Counted from the stretch's first letter, positions 1 through 10,129 are shown. The stretch: 64,000 nucleotides of DNA from Plutella xylostella (GCF_932276165.1 NC_063982.1:5349501-5413500), one strand, 5' to 3'. Notes: generated by a model from the sequence alone, not told the origin. Program-made: numbers and translations.

Positions 1-43
1 ATAATCCTTTTTTAAAAAGGCTTTTTGATTATCCGGTATAACA
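1..43 (+). repeat. 3' end of the 5' LTR (partial)
   Basis: These 43 bases repeat the last 43 bases of the 3' LTR (8343-8385) and end in TATAACA, three bases before the primer-binding site. The rest of this LTR lies upstream of the window. Confidence 0.9.
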
Positions 44-46
44 TTT

Positions 47-64
47 TGGTGGCAGCGGTGGGAT
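47..64 (+). other. Primer-binding site, tRNA-Leu type
   Basis: TGGTGGCAGCGGTGGGAT lies 3 bases after the LTR end. It is the complement of the 3' end of an insect tRNA-Leu (acceptor strand CACCGCTGCCA plus CCA). Recalled from known tRNA-Leu sequences, not searched. The 18 bases appear to match fully before the first mismatch. Confidence 0.75.
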
Positions 65-421
65 CCGGAAATCCCCAGTGCCCGGTACCGCGCCGCAGAC
101 TCGCTCCGGATTCCTACTCAAACTTAAGTGCTAAGTGCTAAGTGAAACAAAACTCTCGTGAATCTAAACTTAAAGTTAATCTACGAACAATCCTCGATCC
201 TGGAAAGGACATCTCGCCCTATTGAAGATAAGCTGCTACTTGGATGCAGCTACTCCCTCTTCACATCCTTACATCGTGTCGGTGCCTGTCATATCCTGGC
301 GCCCATCGTATCCTGCTCTATCCTGTTATATCTACATCATCGTGAATTCATCTCAACTTAATCTACCCGACGCCCGCTGCAAGTTGACGCGATAAGTACA
401 CTTCTTATCTCGCCCGCTGGA

Positions 422-480
422 ATGTTCCCGGCCGTCGCTATCGCCGTGTTGCTCGCTCTCGCCCACACAGTTCCCGTCCT
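422..480 (+). CDS. env: Leader exon of env: start codon and signal peptide
   Basis: A short reading frame begins with ATG at 422, upstream of gag. It encodes about 19 mostly hydrophobic residues and then meets GTAAGT at 481, a strong splice donor. It stops in the donor region if not spliced. The exon ends in phase 2, exactly what the env acceptor at 6204 needs. The long env frame itself has no signal peptide or good ATG at its start. Inference: spliced env RNA uses this exon for its start codon and signal peptide. Gypsy-type errantiviruses are known to make a spliced env RNA; this exact arrangement is read only from sequence here. Confidence 0.7.
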
Positions 481-612
481 GTAAGTCTTTGGTCATTGTT
501 TAGACTATAAGTTAGGGTCCAGTTGGCAATTTAAGTGAACCAATTTAGATTAATATCATAAAATAATATTAATATCTCCTTCAGATTATTTCTATTTTGT
601 AATTCAGTAGGT

Positions 613-1674
613 ATGCCAAAGTTGGCAAAAATAGAAGGAGATAAATTAAATATTGAATTGACTGAACCAGTACAAAATACAGGTGAATCATCGTCATTAG
701 TGAAGTCAGCCCAAGGTTCTCCTCGTACTACGCGGAAAACTACAGCCACGATGTCTCAAGAATTAGACTTCGGTACCCTATTCAAGTTCGTCAAACCATA
801 CGATGGCAACAGAGAAACACTCAACTCATTCCTTGTCAATTGTGACAATGCCATAAACCTTGCCAGTGACCAACAAAAGCCAATATTGTTTAAATTCATT
901 CTCAGCCAATTAAATGGGAAAGCGGAGGTTGCCTGCTCTATTAAAGATTTTAATTCGTGGGATCAACTCAAAGAGTTCTTGAAAACTCAATTTAGTGAAA
1001 GGAAACATTACTCCCACCTTCTAACAGACCTACAAGAGAGCAGGCAAGGCCCGCAGGAAAATGTAAGTGTCTATGCACTTCGCATAGAAACCCACTTGTC
1101 TCAACTTCTAACGGAAATATCATTAAATAATTCCAAAGTAAAAGAGTTACCTGGCCGTATCGCTGCAATGGAGGATCTCGCCCTCCATCATTTCCTCATG
1201 GGCCTCCACCCCCGAATCTCAAATATCGTGAGATGTAAATCCCCGAAAACATTAAACGAAGCTGTTAACTTCGCAATCTCAGAGGAACGAATTCAATTAA
1301 CACTTTACAGGCGTCCACAATCCGACGGCAAGACTGCGAACAGTAACAGTGGTTATAATTATCCTAAACCAAAAGCTTCCACATCCTTCCGCCCTACAGC
1401 ACAAGGACCGCCCAGCACGAGCAACTTTAACAGGTTTCCTAGGAACTTTAATTCTCCTCCACAGCAAAAGGCGAACGACACATTTTGCCGCTACTGCAAA
1501 GCCAGCGACCACGACATTTCGATGTGTAAGAAACGCGAATATAATAATAACCGTTTTAAATCATCTCAGAACGCGACTTACAAACCACGCGTAAACTTTA
1601 TCGAACAGCCCGATGATGAAGCCGGTTACGACGAGGTCGACGCTTCTCATCATCCTGAACCTTTAAACGAATAA
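613..1674 (+). CDS. gag: Gag polyprotein of errantivirus-like element
   Basis: A 353-residue structural protein that would form the capsid and package element RNA. Residues about 48-240 have the helical capsid pattern of retrotransposon Gag proteins. Then comes a basic, proline/serine/asparagine-rich region and one zinc knuckle near residue 295 of the form C-x2-C-x4-H-x4-C (Cys, Cys, His and Cys all present). The C-terminus is acidic and ends in TAA at 1672-1674. The last codons contain a -1 frameshift site at 1662-1668 that leads into pol. A second ATG at residue 47 could also serve as a start; the upstream one at 613 is kept because it gives the usual Gag length. Confidence 0.9.
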   Translation: MPKLAKIEGDKLNIELTEPVQNTGESSSLVKSAQGSPRTTRKTTATMSQELDFGTLFKFVKPYDGNRETLNSFLVNCDNAINLASDQQKPILFKFILSQLNGKAEVACSIKDFNSWDQLKEFLKTQFSERKHYSHLLTDLQESRQGPQENVSVYALRIETHLSQLLTEISLNNSKVKELPGRIAAMEDLALHHFLMGLHPRISNIVRCKSPKTLNEAVNFAISEERIQLTLYRRPQSDGKTANSNSGYNYPKPKASTSFRPTAQGPPSTSNFNRFPRNFNSPPQQKANDTFCRYCKASDHDISMCKKREYNNNRFKSSQNATYKPRVNFIEQPDDEAGYDEVDASHHPEPLNE

Positions 1675-4600
1675 ATGTCTCGGAAAGGTGTCGCGCGAGA
1701 CTAAATCCAAAAGTCGACACAATCCATTCACATCAACCATCCACTGAACTGATAAAACCTAATAAATCCAGGGACCACACGGGTAACCAGCCCCAAATAA
1801 GCACCCTATCCAATGAACCCAGGGACCACACGGGTAACCAGCCCCAAATAAGTGCCCAATTAATTGAATCCAGGGACCACACGGGTAACCAGCCCCAAAT
1901 AAGCGCCCTATCCAATGAATCCAGGGACCACACGGGTAACCAGCCCCAAATAAGCGCCCTATCTAACAATTCATTTAAAAATAAATGTATCACACAAACC
2001 CAAAGTGGTACTTACCCACTCAGTCCAGTTCCTGAAAATACTTCAACTCGTCAAGAATACCCAGAAAGTAAACCTAACCAAGTTTATGAAGTAAACATAG
2101 ACACAACAAAACGACTACTTCCACATGTTCTTCTCGAATCACAAGTCTCAGACATACCGTTATCTCTTTTAGTAGATTCAGGTTCCGCAGTGTGTTTATT
2201 AAAACAATCCAGCATTGCCCAATATCCTAAAATTATAACAGAACAAATTAAAATTAAAGGTGTTGATCCTGGAGATGAAACCATTGAAACGGATGGCCAT
2301 TTCCAACTTAAGTTAAAAATCCATGATAAAAAGACCACACCATTTAAATTCCACATCATAAAGAACATTAACTTACCTTACGATGGTATAATAGGATCAG
2401 ATTTCCTAACAGCTCTAGGTTGTAAAATAGACTACACAAGAGATACTTTGAGAATTGGGAAAAACGATATAAAATTACATTTTTCGGAACCCTTTTATGT
2501 TATTCCTCCTCGTACAGAAGCTGTAATTGAAGTTTCAGTTAAGAAAACCGACCTTAAAGAAGGCCTTATATTGGACCAACACCTTAATGAGAACCTCTTA
2601 ATATCAAATTGCATTGTTAAGATTAAAGATAACAATCGCGCCAACGTTACCGTAGCCAATATATCGGAGTCATTTAGTAATATTAAAACAAATTTAACCC
2701 TTAAAGTCGAGCCTATGGACTCGGTTACCATCCTATCAACCTCAAGGACTCAGTCAACATCTGAACGTACCGAAAAGGTCGTAAACGCGCTCACAATCGA
2801 CCATTTAAATCTCGAAGAGAAAGAAGCTCTTATAGAACTTTGTTCTATGTACTCTGATATTTTCTACTTGCCAGAAGATCACTTAACCTTTACATCCGCT
2901 CTTGACCATCAAATCAAAACAAATAGTGACATCCCCATTCATACCAAATCCTATAGATTCCCGGAGTGCCACAAGAAAGAAGTTGAATCTCAGATAGGTA
3001 AAATGCTAGACCAAAACATTATAGAACCATCATCTTCGCCTTGGAGCTCTCCTATCTGGATTGTACCTAAAAAGCTAGATTCCCAAGGTCAGCGTAAGTG
3101 GCGTATTGTCATTGATTACAGGAAACTAAATGACATTACCATTGGTGAGACTTACCCTATACCTCAAATCTCAGAAATCCTCGATCAACTGGGAAACAGT
3201 AAATATTTCTCCACACTAGATCTCACTTCCGGTTTCCATCAAATCTTAATCAATAAAGCCGATGCTCCGAAAACTGCTTTTTCTGTCCCTCAAGGACACT
3301 TCCAATTCAATAGAATGCCATTTGGCCTCAAAAACGCACCTTCCACCTTCCAAAAATTAATGAACACCTGTCTTTCCGGCCTACAAGGCACCCGTTGTTT
3401 TGTTTATTTAGACGATATCGTCGTGTATTCACACGATTTAAATTCCCACATTAATAATCTGAAATCAGTATTTGAAAGACTCCGTAATTTCAATCTCAAA
3501 CTGCAACCAGGAAAATGCGAATTCCTTCGGACCGAAGTAGCCTATTTAGGGCATATCATAGGTGAACATGGAGTAAAACCTAATCCTGAAAAGATAAAAG
3601 CCGTTTCAGAATATCCTATTCCGAATTCCCCAAAAGACATCAAGTCCTTTCTAGGCCTTGTATCATATTATAGAAGGTTCATTCCGGACTTTTCAAAATT
3701 AGCCAAACCTTTAACTTCCCTCCTGAAAAAGGATGTTCCATTCAAGTGGCAAAATGATCAACAACTTGCTTTCGAATCTCTCAAAACAAAACTTATTTCC
3801 GCGCCAATACTGGCGTACCCAGATTTTACCCAACCTTTCCTATTGACATGTGATGCTTCAAACTACGCCATATCGGCTATACTATCCCAAGGTCCTATAG
3901 GACAAGACCGCCCCATTGCTTATGCGTCACGCACACTTAATAAAGCTGAATGTAATTATAGCGTGACAGAAAAAGAGTGCCTTGCTGTAATCTACGGGAC
4001 GAAGGTGTTTAGACCCTACCTATATGGAAACAGTTTCACGGTCATAACAGACCACAAACCGCTAGAGTGGTTATTCAAATGTAAAGACCCCGGCTCACGT
4101 CTCATCCGCTGGCGTCTCAAACTCGAAGAGTTCGAGTACGATATCCGCTATAAAAAAGGAAAAATAAATACCAACGCTGACGCGTTGTCCCGGTTTCCTG
4201 TTAACCCAGTCCAGCCAGAACAACCTCTAGAATCCGGTTCTAACGAGAACCAAGACCCTGTACTTGGCGACATTGACCTTATGGACTTATTAACCTCTCC
4301 ACCGTCCTTCAACCTCGACGATCTGAGTCCCCTTAATCTAGGTGAAGACTTAGTACCACTACCTGAAATAAACCCCGAACCATACTTACCTTCTACTGCT
4401 GATCCTCCCGATGATATCCCAACAATAGAAGTAAACCCACCTTCCGTTGGGGCTGATGACCAACCTATCGTAATGCCAACACCGTCACCTACGAATAATC
4501 AATCAGACTTGCCCGATCATCCGTACTCGACGTTCTTGAAATCCATAGCAAACAAAGATATACAGCTTAATACCAAAATCATAGAACACAATGAAAAGAT

Positions 4601-6071
4601 CACTAAAGCAAAACAAAAAATAATCGTTATTCCTACTTCTATTGACCTTGACGAATCAAACCCGTTCATCCAAGAAATATTGGGAATCATTCCAGATCCC
4701 GAAATTTTGAATAAAGAAAGAGTGCTCAATTCTTTCATTTCATTTGAAAATGAAAATAAATTATACTACCTGTTATTCTTCAAAGTACATCACTTTGATA
4801 AGTCATGTTATGAGGATATTTATAAATGTCTGAAATCATTACGAAACGAATTTTCAAACTCAGCTAATGAAAGCCCTATATCGGAAATAGCCATAACCGA
4901 CTTCAAAAACCCCTTCGATGTACACCAATTTATCAAAATCTACAATATGTACCTATACCTATTCCATAACATGGGTATTGATATAAACATATATAAGGAC
5001 AAAATAATTTACCCTGCGTTATCGGAAATTCCCAAGATACTAAGAGAAAATCACGAAATCCCAATTGCAGGCCATCTTGGCAGCACCCGCATGCTTCGTA
5101 GAATACAAGAGAAATTTTACTGGAAAAACATGCGCGGTGATATCGAGAACTATGTAAAAAAATGTCCCCAGTGTCAGACTAATAAAGCCCTCAGACAAAT
5201 CAACAGAGCCCCAATGCAGATAACCAGTAGTTCTACTGAGCCATGCCAACGTATATCGTTAGATATCGTCGGACCACTCCCTGAAGCTGGACCAGCTAAA
5301 TTAAAATATATTCTAACCATCCAGGACGATCTAACTAAATTCTCATCGGCTTATCCCATTCGCAGTACTACTGCAGAAGAGACCAGCGAATGTCTGCTCC
5401 ACTACATATCCATTTTTGGAATTCCCAAAACCATCTTAACTGACCAAGGAACCAATTTCACATCAGAACTATTTAAGAAAACCTGCGAATTCCTTAAAAT
5501 TAAAAACCTTTGGTCTTCTCCATATCATCCACAAACCCAAGGTGCCTTAGAAAGAAGTCACTCTACTCTTAAGGAGTATCTAAGATCCTTCGTTAATGAA
5601 GAGCAGACAAACTGGCCTCGTTATGTCTACACAGCCATGCTCACCTACAATACAACTGTCCATTCAACAACACACTTTTCTCCTTTCGAGCTACTGTTTG
5701 GCTGTAAACCATCTCTACCTAATTCCATATACGAGGACTGTACAGGCGCAACATACCCCGACTATGTTCGCATGCTACAGAATAGACTGAAATACTCCCG
5801 CGAAAAAGCCCTAGATTTAATGAGGAAATCTAAAGAATCGTCTAAAACCTATTATGACACCCATACTCGGCCAGTAAAATATAAAACAGGTGACTATGTC
5901 TACCTTAAAAATCACCTTCGTATGAGGAAAGGACTCTCTCCACAATGGAAAGGACCTTACAAGGTCATTAAAATAAATGGAAACAACACACTTACCTTGC
6001 TAATCAATCGTCGTCATGTTAAACACCATTACGACGAAGTAAAACTAGCCAACGTTGAGTTAAACCTGTAA
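1659..6071 (+). CDS. pol: Pol polyprotein: protease, reverse transcriptase, RNase H, integrase
   Basis: Open in the -1 frame relative to gag from 1659 (after a TGA at 1656) to 6071, about 1470 codons, made as a Gag-Pol fusion by frameshifting. Order: a linker with a 17-residue repeat (1768-1971); aspartic protease with DSGS near 2175; reverse transcriptase from about 2950 with the YLDD active site near 3405; RNase H from about 3840 ending with DALSR near 4180; a proline-rich acidic linker of about 270 residues; integrase with HHCC zinc finger at about 5070-5175 and the D,D,E triad near 5262, 5440 and 5547. No internal stop. The long RNase H-integrase linker is notable. There is no ATG near the start, as expected for a fusion product. 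Confidence 0.93.
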   Translation, partial: TFKRINVSERCRARLNPKVDTIHSHQPSTELIKPNKSRDHTGNQPQISTLSNEPRDHTGNQPQISAQLIESRDHTGNQPQISALSNESRDHTGNQPQISALSNNSFKNKCITQTQSGTYPLSPVPENTSTRQEYPESKPNQVYEVNIDTTKRLLPHVLLESQVSDIPLSLLVDSGSAVCLLKQSSIAQYPKIITEQIKIKGVDPGDETIETDGHFQLKLKIHDKKTTPFKFHIIKNINLPYDGIIGSDFLTALGCKIDYTRDTLRIGKNDIKLHFSEPFYVIPPRTEAVIEVSVKKTDLKEGLILDQHLNENLLISNCIVKIKDNNRANVTVANISESFSNIKTNLTLKVEPMDSVTILSTSRTQSTSERTEKVVNALTIDHLNLEEKEALIELCSMYSDIFYLPEDHLTFTSALDHQIKTNSDIPIHTKSYRFPECHKKEVESQIGKMLDQNIIEPSSSPWSSPIWIVPKKLDSQGQRKWRIVIDYRKLNDITIGETYPIPQISEILDQLGNSKYFSTLDLTSGFHQILINKADAPKTAFSVPQGHFQFNRMPFGLKNAPSTFQKLMNTCLSGLQGTRCFVYLDDIVVYSHDLNSHINNLKSVFERLRNFNLKLQPGKCEFLRTEVAYLGHIIGEHGVKPNPEKIKAVSEYPIPNSPKDIKSFLGLVSYYRRFIPDFSKLAKPLTSLLKKDVPFKWQNDQQLAFESLKTKLISAPILAYPDFTQPFLLTCDASNYAISAILSQGPIGQDRPIAYASRTLNKAECNYSVTEKECLAVIYGTKVFRPYLYGNSFTVITDHKPLEWLFKCKDPGSRLIRWRLKLEEFEYDIRYKKGKINTNADALSRFPVNPVQPEQPLESGSNENQDPVLGDIDLMDLLTSPPSFNLDDLSPLNLGEDLVPLPEINPEPYLPSTADPPDDIPTIEVNPPSVGADDQPIVMPTPSPTNNQSDLPDHPYSTFLKSIANKDIQLNTKIIEHNEKITKAKQKIIVIPTSIDLDESNPFIQEILGIIPDPEILNKERVLNSFISFENENKLYYLLFFKVHHFDKSCYEDIYKCLKSLRNEFSNSANESPISEIAITDFKNPFDVHQFIKIYNMYLYLFHNMGIDINIYKDKIIYPALSEIPKILRENHEIPIAGHLGSTRMLRRIQEKFYWKNMRGDIENYVKKCPQCQTNKALRQINRAPMQITSSSTEPCQRISLDIVGPLPEAGPAKLKYILTIQDDLTKFSSAYPIRSTTAEETSECLLHYISIFGIPKTILTDQGTNFTSELFKKTCEFLKIKNLWSSPYHPQTQGALERSHSTLKEYLRSFVNEEQTNWPRYVYTAMLTYNTTVHSTTHFSPFELLFGCKPSLPNSIYEDCTGATYPDYVRMLQNRLKYSREKALDLMRKSKESSKTYYDTHTRPVKYKTGDYVYLKNHLRMRKGLSPQWKGPYKVIKINGNNTLTLLINRRHVKHHYDEVKLANVELNL
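1662..1701 (+). promoter_or_regulatory. -1 ribosomal frameshift signal (TTTAAAC plus stem-loop)
   Basis: TTTAAAC at 1662-1668 sits in the Gag frame as T TTA AAC, the canonical X XXY YYZ slippery heptamer. Slippage by -1 enters the pol frame, open from 1659. Eight bases later GTCTCG (1677-1682) can pair with CGAGAC (1696-1701) around a 13-base loop; the Gag stop (1672-1674) is in the spacer. Spacing and position match known retroviral frameshift signals. Function is inferred. Confidence 0.75.
1768..1971 (+). repeat. 51-bp tandem repeat, four copies, in the gag-pol linker
   Basis: Four head-to-tail copies start at 1768, 1819, 1870 and 1921, exactly 51 bases apart. Each begins CCAGGGACCACACGGGTAAC with a few differences after that. 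Because 51 is 17 codons, the pol frame stays open through all copies and encodes a hydrophilic 17-residue unit containing RDHTGNQPQIS. The array lies between the frameshift site and the protease. Confidence 0.95.
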
Positions 6072-6204
6072 ATATAGTTAATTAAGTGTTAGTATTATTT
6101 GTGGGTACATACATAAATAAATTAGAATTAAGTTTTGAATATTTTAGTTTAAGCTTAAGATAGTAGTACTTACCTATCTTTACTATTACTGTTATTGTTT
6201 GCAG

Positions 6205-8062
6205 CTCAGCCCAAGGTCAACCCGATCCAAGTTATATCCAGCCGATCACTTCGAGTCCGGGCCTCTATTTTGACTATATAGGGAACCTCAAAATTAATAA
6301 TGCACAACTTAAAATATTGATTCCAATAGACATTTCACACTTTGCCCCACATATAAAAAATATTGGTAATGCTCTGGATACTACAAATTACTTGTGTAAC
6401 CAAACAAACATGACTGACATTTATGTAGACTGTAGTAATCTGTTGCGACCTTTAATAGCTCGATTTATAGATATGAAAAGAGAGTTCTCTTCCATATCAC
6501 ATCTTATAGATAATAGAAATAGACGCAACGCCTGGATAGGAGGTATAGGAACAGTAGCAAAACAAATATTTGGAACATTAGACGAGACTGATGGCCTAAT
6601 GTACGAGGCAGCCATTCAATCACTACAAAACAACCAACAACAACTGACTTCACTAATGAAACAAAATATACTCGTTACATCCTCTGTTTTGACTTCTTAT
6701 AATAACACACTGTGTAAAATTAAAGATAACGAAATTAGATTAAACATAGCTATCGACAAATTCTCATTGACAATACAAAATTTCAGTCAAATAACAAGTG
6801 GATTAATAGTTTTCAGTCATGTTTACGAAATTATCAGTTACATAGAAACTGCCATACTTACACTGTCATTTCAAGTAGAAGACGTAGTTAATGGAATTTT
6901 ATTTAGTAATCGAAATACCTTACACCCATCAATAATTACACCAAGCCAATTATACAGAGAACTTGCCGATAATTATAGACACCTACCTAATGACCTTGAG
7001 CTACCTGTGTCTCTTAATGTTAATTCAATGTATCTTATTTTTAATATATCTAAATTAAGTAGTTATTATGTTAGTAATAAGATTATATTCATCTTACAAG
7101 TGCCACTGGTAAATACTAAAGAATATGTATTGTTTCATAGTCTTGCGCTTCCAACACCACATATCCCGAATCAACCTGACTCATTCAGTCTTATTATACC
7201 TAGTAGTAAATATATAGCAATGACCAAAGACAAATCTCAATACTGTACATTCGACAACCTGGACATTTGTAAATTCGTAGATTCCAATAATCTTATATGT
7301 GACATTGAAAACGTGTATTCCACCGACGCGAAGTTTACTTGTGAAAGTGAATTATTAGCAAAAGTGATCAGTGAAAAACCACCACAGTGCGAATCAAAAA
7401 TTGTTGTTGGTAAAGTGGACATTTGGAAACCGTTATCTAACAATAGGTGGATTTATATACAATCGGAACCCAATAAAATTACTATTGACTGTCGTAATTC
7501 AAAATTATATGAAAAACACATATTAGGCACAGGAATAATAACTATTTCTAAAGATTGCATTGGATATTGTAAAAGTACCACATTGATACCCAAGTATAAC
7601 TTTTTAAATGTAACTTCCCCTATTAATAATTTCCCTGACTTTGATATTACTAATGCCACTTGCTGTAATGTCATTAGATTAAGAAATTTAAGTGCTAATG
7701 TGTCCCATGTTGCCCTCATTGACATAGATTTAGATGATTTAAATTCAAATAATAAAGTAAAAATGGATTCTCTTTTAAACACAATAAAATCTTTGGAACA
7801 ATTACAAACCCCACATATCTTAAAATATGGCACACATTATTCTATTCTTAGTATTTTAAGTTTTATTTTTACTATTATTGTCATTGTTTATGTTGTGTTT
7901 ACTATGTGTAAATCTGGCAGCAACCGCCTTCTTCCATTTAAAATTATAAACATATCACCTCCACAATCTACTACCCTTAAGGAACACACCCCTGAAATAG
8001 AACTGACAGACATACAGACCTATCCTAGCAGTTCAGCAGCTCCACTAAGAACCAAAGTTTAG
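6205..8062 (+). CDS. env: Envelope fusion glycoprotein, main exon (baculovirus F-like)
   Basis: Acceptor TTGCAG at 6199-6204 opens a frame of about 619 codons to the stop at 8060-8062; with the leader exon the product is about 638 residues. It would be a membrane fusion protein like other errantiviral Env and baculovirus F proteins. Visible: a furin-type RNRR site at 6515-6526, followed by a glycine-rich fusion-peptide-like stretch; several N-glycosylation sites; a cysteine-rich ectodomain; one transmembrane segment near 7838-7905; a cytoplasmic tail of about 50 residues. No stop or frameshift is seen. The in-frame start for unspliced RNA would be poor (TTG at 6317), supporting splicing from 480. 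Confidence 0.85.
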
Positions 8063-8117
8063 ATCCACATATCCTTTGCCCTACAGAGACTTTGTTCCAA
8101 CCCCAAAGTCTCCTCTT

Positions 8118-8128
8118 AAAGGGGGAGG
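8118..8128 (+). other. Polypurine tract
   Basis: AAAGGGGGAGG immediately precedes the TG that opens the 3' LTR, the expected site of plus-strand priming. Confidence 0.85.
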
Positions 8129-8385
8129 TGTTATACCCGGGATGTGCTAACCTTAATGCTGTGTTAGCACTCCTTGACATCCCAGTCAGCCCTCTCACAT
8201 ACAGGCAATAGACGCCATACTTTCTTCCCTTCAGTCTGCTTTCATCCTTCAACTCGCGCGGTTGCCGACAGATCCTTTCATTCCTATTAATTCCAAGTGT
8301 ATTACCAAGTGTTCTTAACCATTGTATTTTAGTGTTAATTAAATAATCCTTTTTTAAAAAGGCTTTTTGATTATCCGGTATAACA
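8129..8385 (+). repeat. 3' LTR of the errantivirus-like element, 257 bp
   Basis: Starts TGTTATACC and ends GGTATAACA, a 9-base terminal inverted repeat. Near its start the arms GGGATGTGCTAAC and GTTAGCAC...ACATCCC can form a hairpin (about 8138-8189). CTTCAGTC near 8230 is a possible initiator. Flanked on the right by GTAC. Confidence 0.93.
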
Positions 8386-8847
8386 GTACCATTTCACCAT
8401 TGTAACCGTGTCACAATGAAATTAAATCTTACACCTGCAATTAACCACAGACAAATCTAGGTAGCTGCATGCGAAATACCTAAACAAAACCACAGATTTC
8501 GTAAACAAGGAACTGAAATATTATCCTTCAGGGAATCCTACGATTTGTGGTAAATATGTGAATACATACAGTATGTTTCATATATTGGTATACTTTATCA
8601 CTTCTTATGGAAGTTAAAAACCCTTTCTCTGTATCTAGTCTCTACCTCATGATAGAGTAGAATACTTTTTATTTTGCACAATGAAGGTATTTTTTTAATA
8701 ATAACTTATAAATAAAACAGCATAAAAAGGCGGCTGTATTGCTTAAAGCAATCTCTACCAGATAACCTCTATAATAGACAACACAATTTTGAACATATCA
8801 AATATAGGCTTTTTAGTTTTTCTCCGTTAAATAAGTTTTGATAGTAT
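8386..8847. other. No gene seen
   Basis: AT-rich sequence to the right of the retroelement. I see no coding frame, RNA gene or clear repeat. Confidence 0.5.
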
Positions 8848-9600
8848 AATAATAATAATAATAAAGCGGCAGGGCAGCTTGTAAAGCGGCAGGGCAGCTT
8901 GTGGCGAGCTGTTGGGCATTAGCGACCCCACCCACCCGATGCCGGGGAGAACCCCTGTTCCTCATCTCTGGCTTGCCTTTATTGGTTGTCCAGAGTGAAC
9001 ACTGACGAGGAACAGGATCTCCCACCTCTTGCTTGCCTTCATTGGCTGGCTTGAGTGGTGTACCGCTAGAGCAGCAATGCTCGAGGAAGGATGTATTACC
9101 CAGTAAGGTGCTTGTAGGGATCTTGACCGATAACGCGATTGTCCTGAGAGCCGTGGAATACCTCTCCATCTTTAGCACCTCATGCCATGTTGCCCCCTTG
9201 TTGCTACGTCACTGTTATGTGCTAGCGACTGTTTTGGGGGGCCCATTTACTGTGTGTGCGAGTCACCCCCTGCCTTTTTATCCGTGTGTGAAACATATAG
9301 GTCCAGGCAGGGGCCATAGTCCTTCCATAGTCCCAGTTACCCAGTCCATTTAGTACCCCCTTCCATAACCCTGTATTAGTTTTCTCCATATCCTACAATA
9401 GTCCTGCACTAACCGAGGATTTTCCTTGGGTTTACTCCATAGTTTACACAGGGAAAATCTTCGGTTGGTGTCACATTTCATATAGATTAATGTTGTCAAA
9501 CGGGCCTCTACATGTTGGCTTCGGCCCCATGCACGCCTTCCAAATGCCCGGGACCCCATGGTCCCGTGATGGTAACGACACAACATAATAATAATAAAGT
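8848..9600 (+). repeat. LINE 3'-terminal fragments with TAA-repeat tails
   Basis: A GC-richer block bordered by AATAATAATAA at both ends. It contains a 20-bp direct duplication of the AAGCGGCAGGGCAGCTTGT type at about 8864-8902 and no intact reading frame. The right end (CCATGGTCCCGTGATGG, then TAA repeats and AATAAAG) looks like the 3' end of a LINE in + orientation; the left end looks like another 3' end in - orientation. Family not identified. Confidence 0.45.
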
Positions 9601-10129
9601 TCTTTATTTACAGGTAAGACCCATTAAAATACACAGCTATTAAATGTAAACCTATTTTTAACCGACTGCAAAAAAAAAAAACGAGGAGGATCTCAATTCG
9701 TCAATTCGTCTGCGTGTTTGTTAAGTAATTTCTGCGCGTCTATCTCTCTCTCTCTATCAAAGCAAATATCTCTTTATAAATTACGGGGTACTTTTATTCC
9801 TTCGTATCCGTAACATATTTGCTACAATAATTTACAATATTCTATCAATACATTAAAGAGACGCCTCCTAACCTCAATAACTACAGTATGACTATTCCAC
9901 GACACTAAATCAAACAGAACTCGAATATGGAATTAGGAAATGGCGAGTAAAGAAACGAGGAAGACACACAGTCATGCACGCACGCGAACTGACGATACAG
10001 CCACGAATAACAACTATATTTAGCAGTTAAACTAAAATTATACTTGGCAAACGTAACATAAAATAAATTAATAACCTTTTAACAAACGTAGGGGGCCTTT
10101 GCCCAGCCGTGGGACACGCTAAGAGGCTA
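9601..10129. other. Repeat debris, no gene
   Basis: Contains an AACCGACTGCAAAAA fragment near 9660 related to the element at 15917, a short CT-repeat near 9745, and a LINE 3' motif GCCTTTGCCCAGC near 10095. No gene seen. Confidence 0.45.

Larger units (their letters stand above)
1..8385 (+). mobile_element. Errantivirus-like LTR retroelement (gag-pol-env), 5' LTR truncated by window
   Basis: A nearly complete insect endogenous retrovirus of the Ty3/gypsy errantivirus type. Order seen: end of the 5' LTR (1-43), primer-binding site (47-64), leader with an env signal-peptide exon (422-480), gag (613-1674), pol in the -1 frame (1659-6071), spliced env (6205-8062), polypurine tract and 3' LTR (8129-8385). 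All three coding frames are open, without internal stops. The 43 visible bases of the 5' LTR match the end of the 3' LTR by eye. Target-site duplication cannot be checked because the left flank lies outside the window. The env gene and tRNA-Leu primer site suggest the TED/gypsy group; clade assignment is inference. Confidence 0.93.

Noticed and set aside
1733..1993. 86-codon frame on the - strand
   Set aside because: It is the shadow of the 51-bp tandem repeat, which keeps several frames open.
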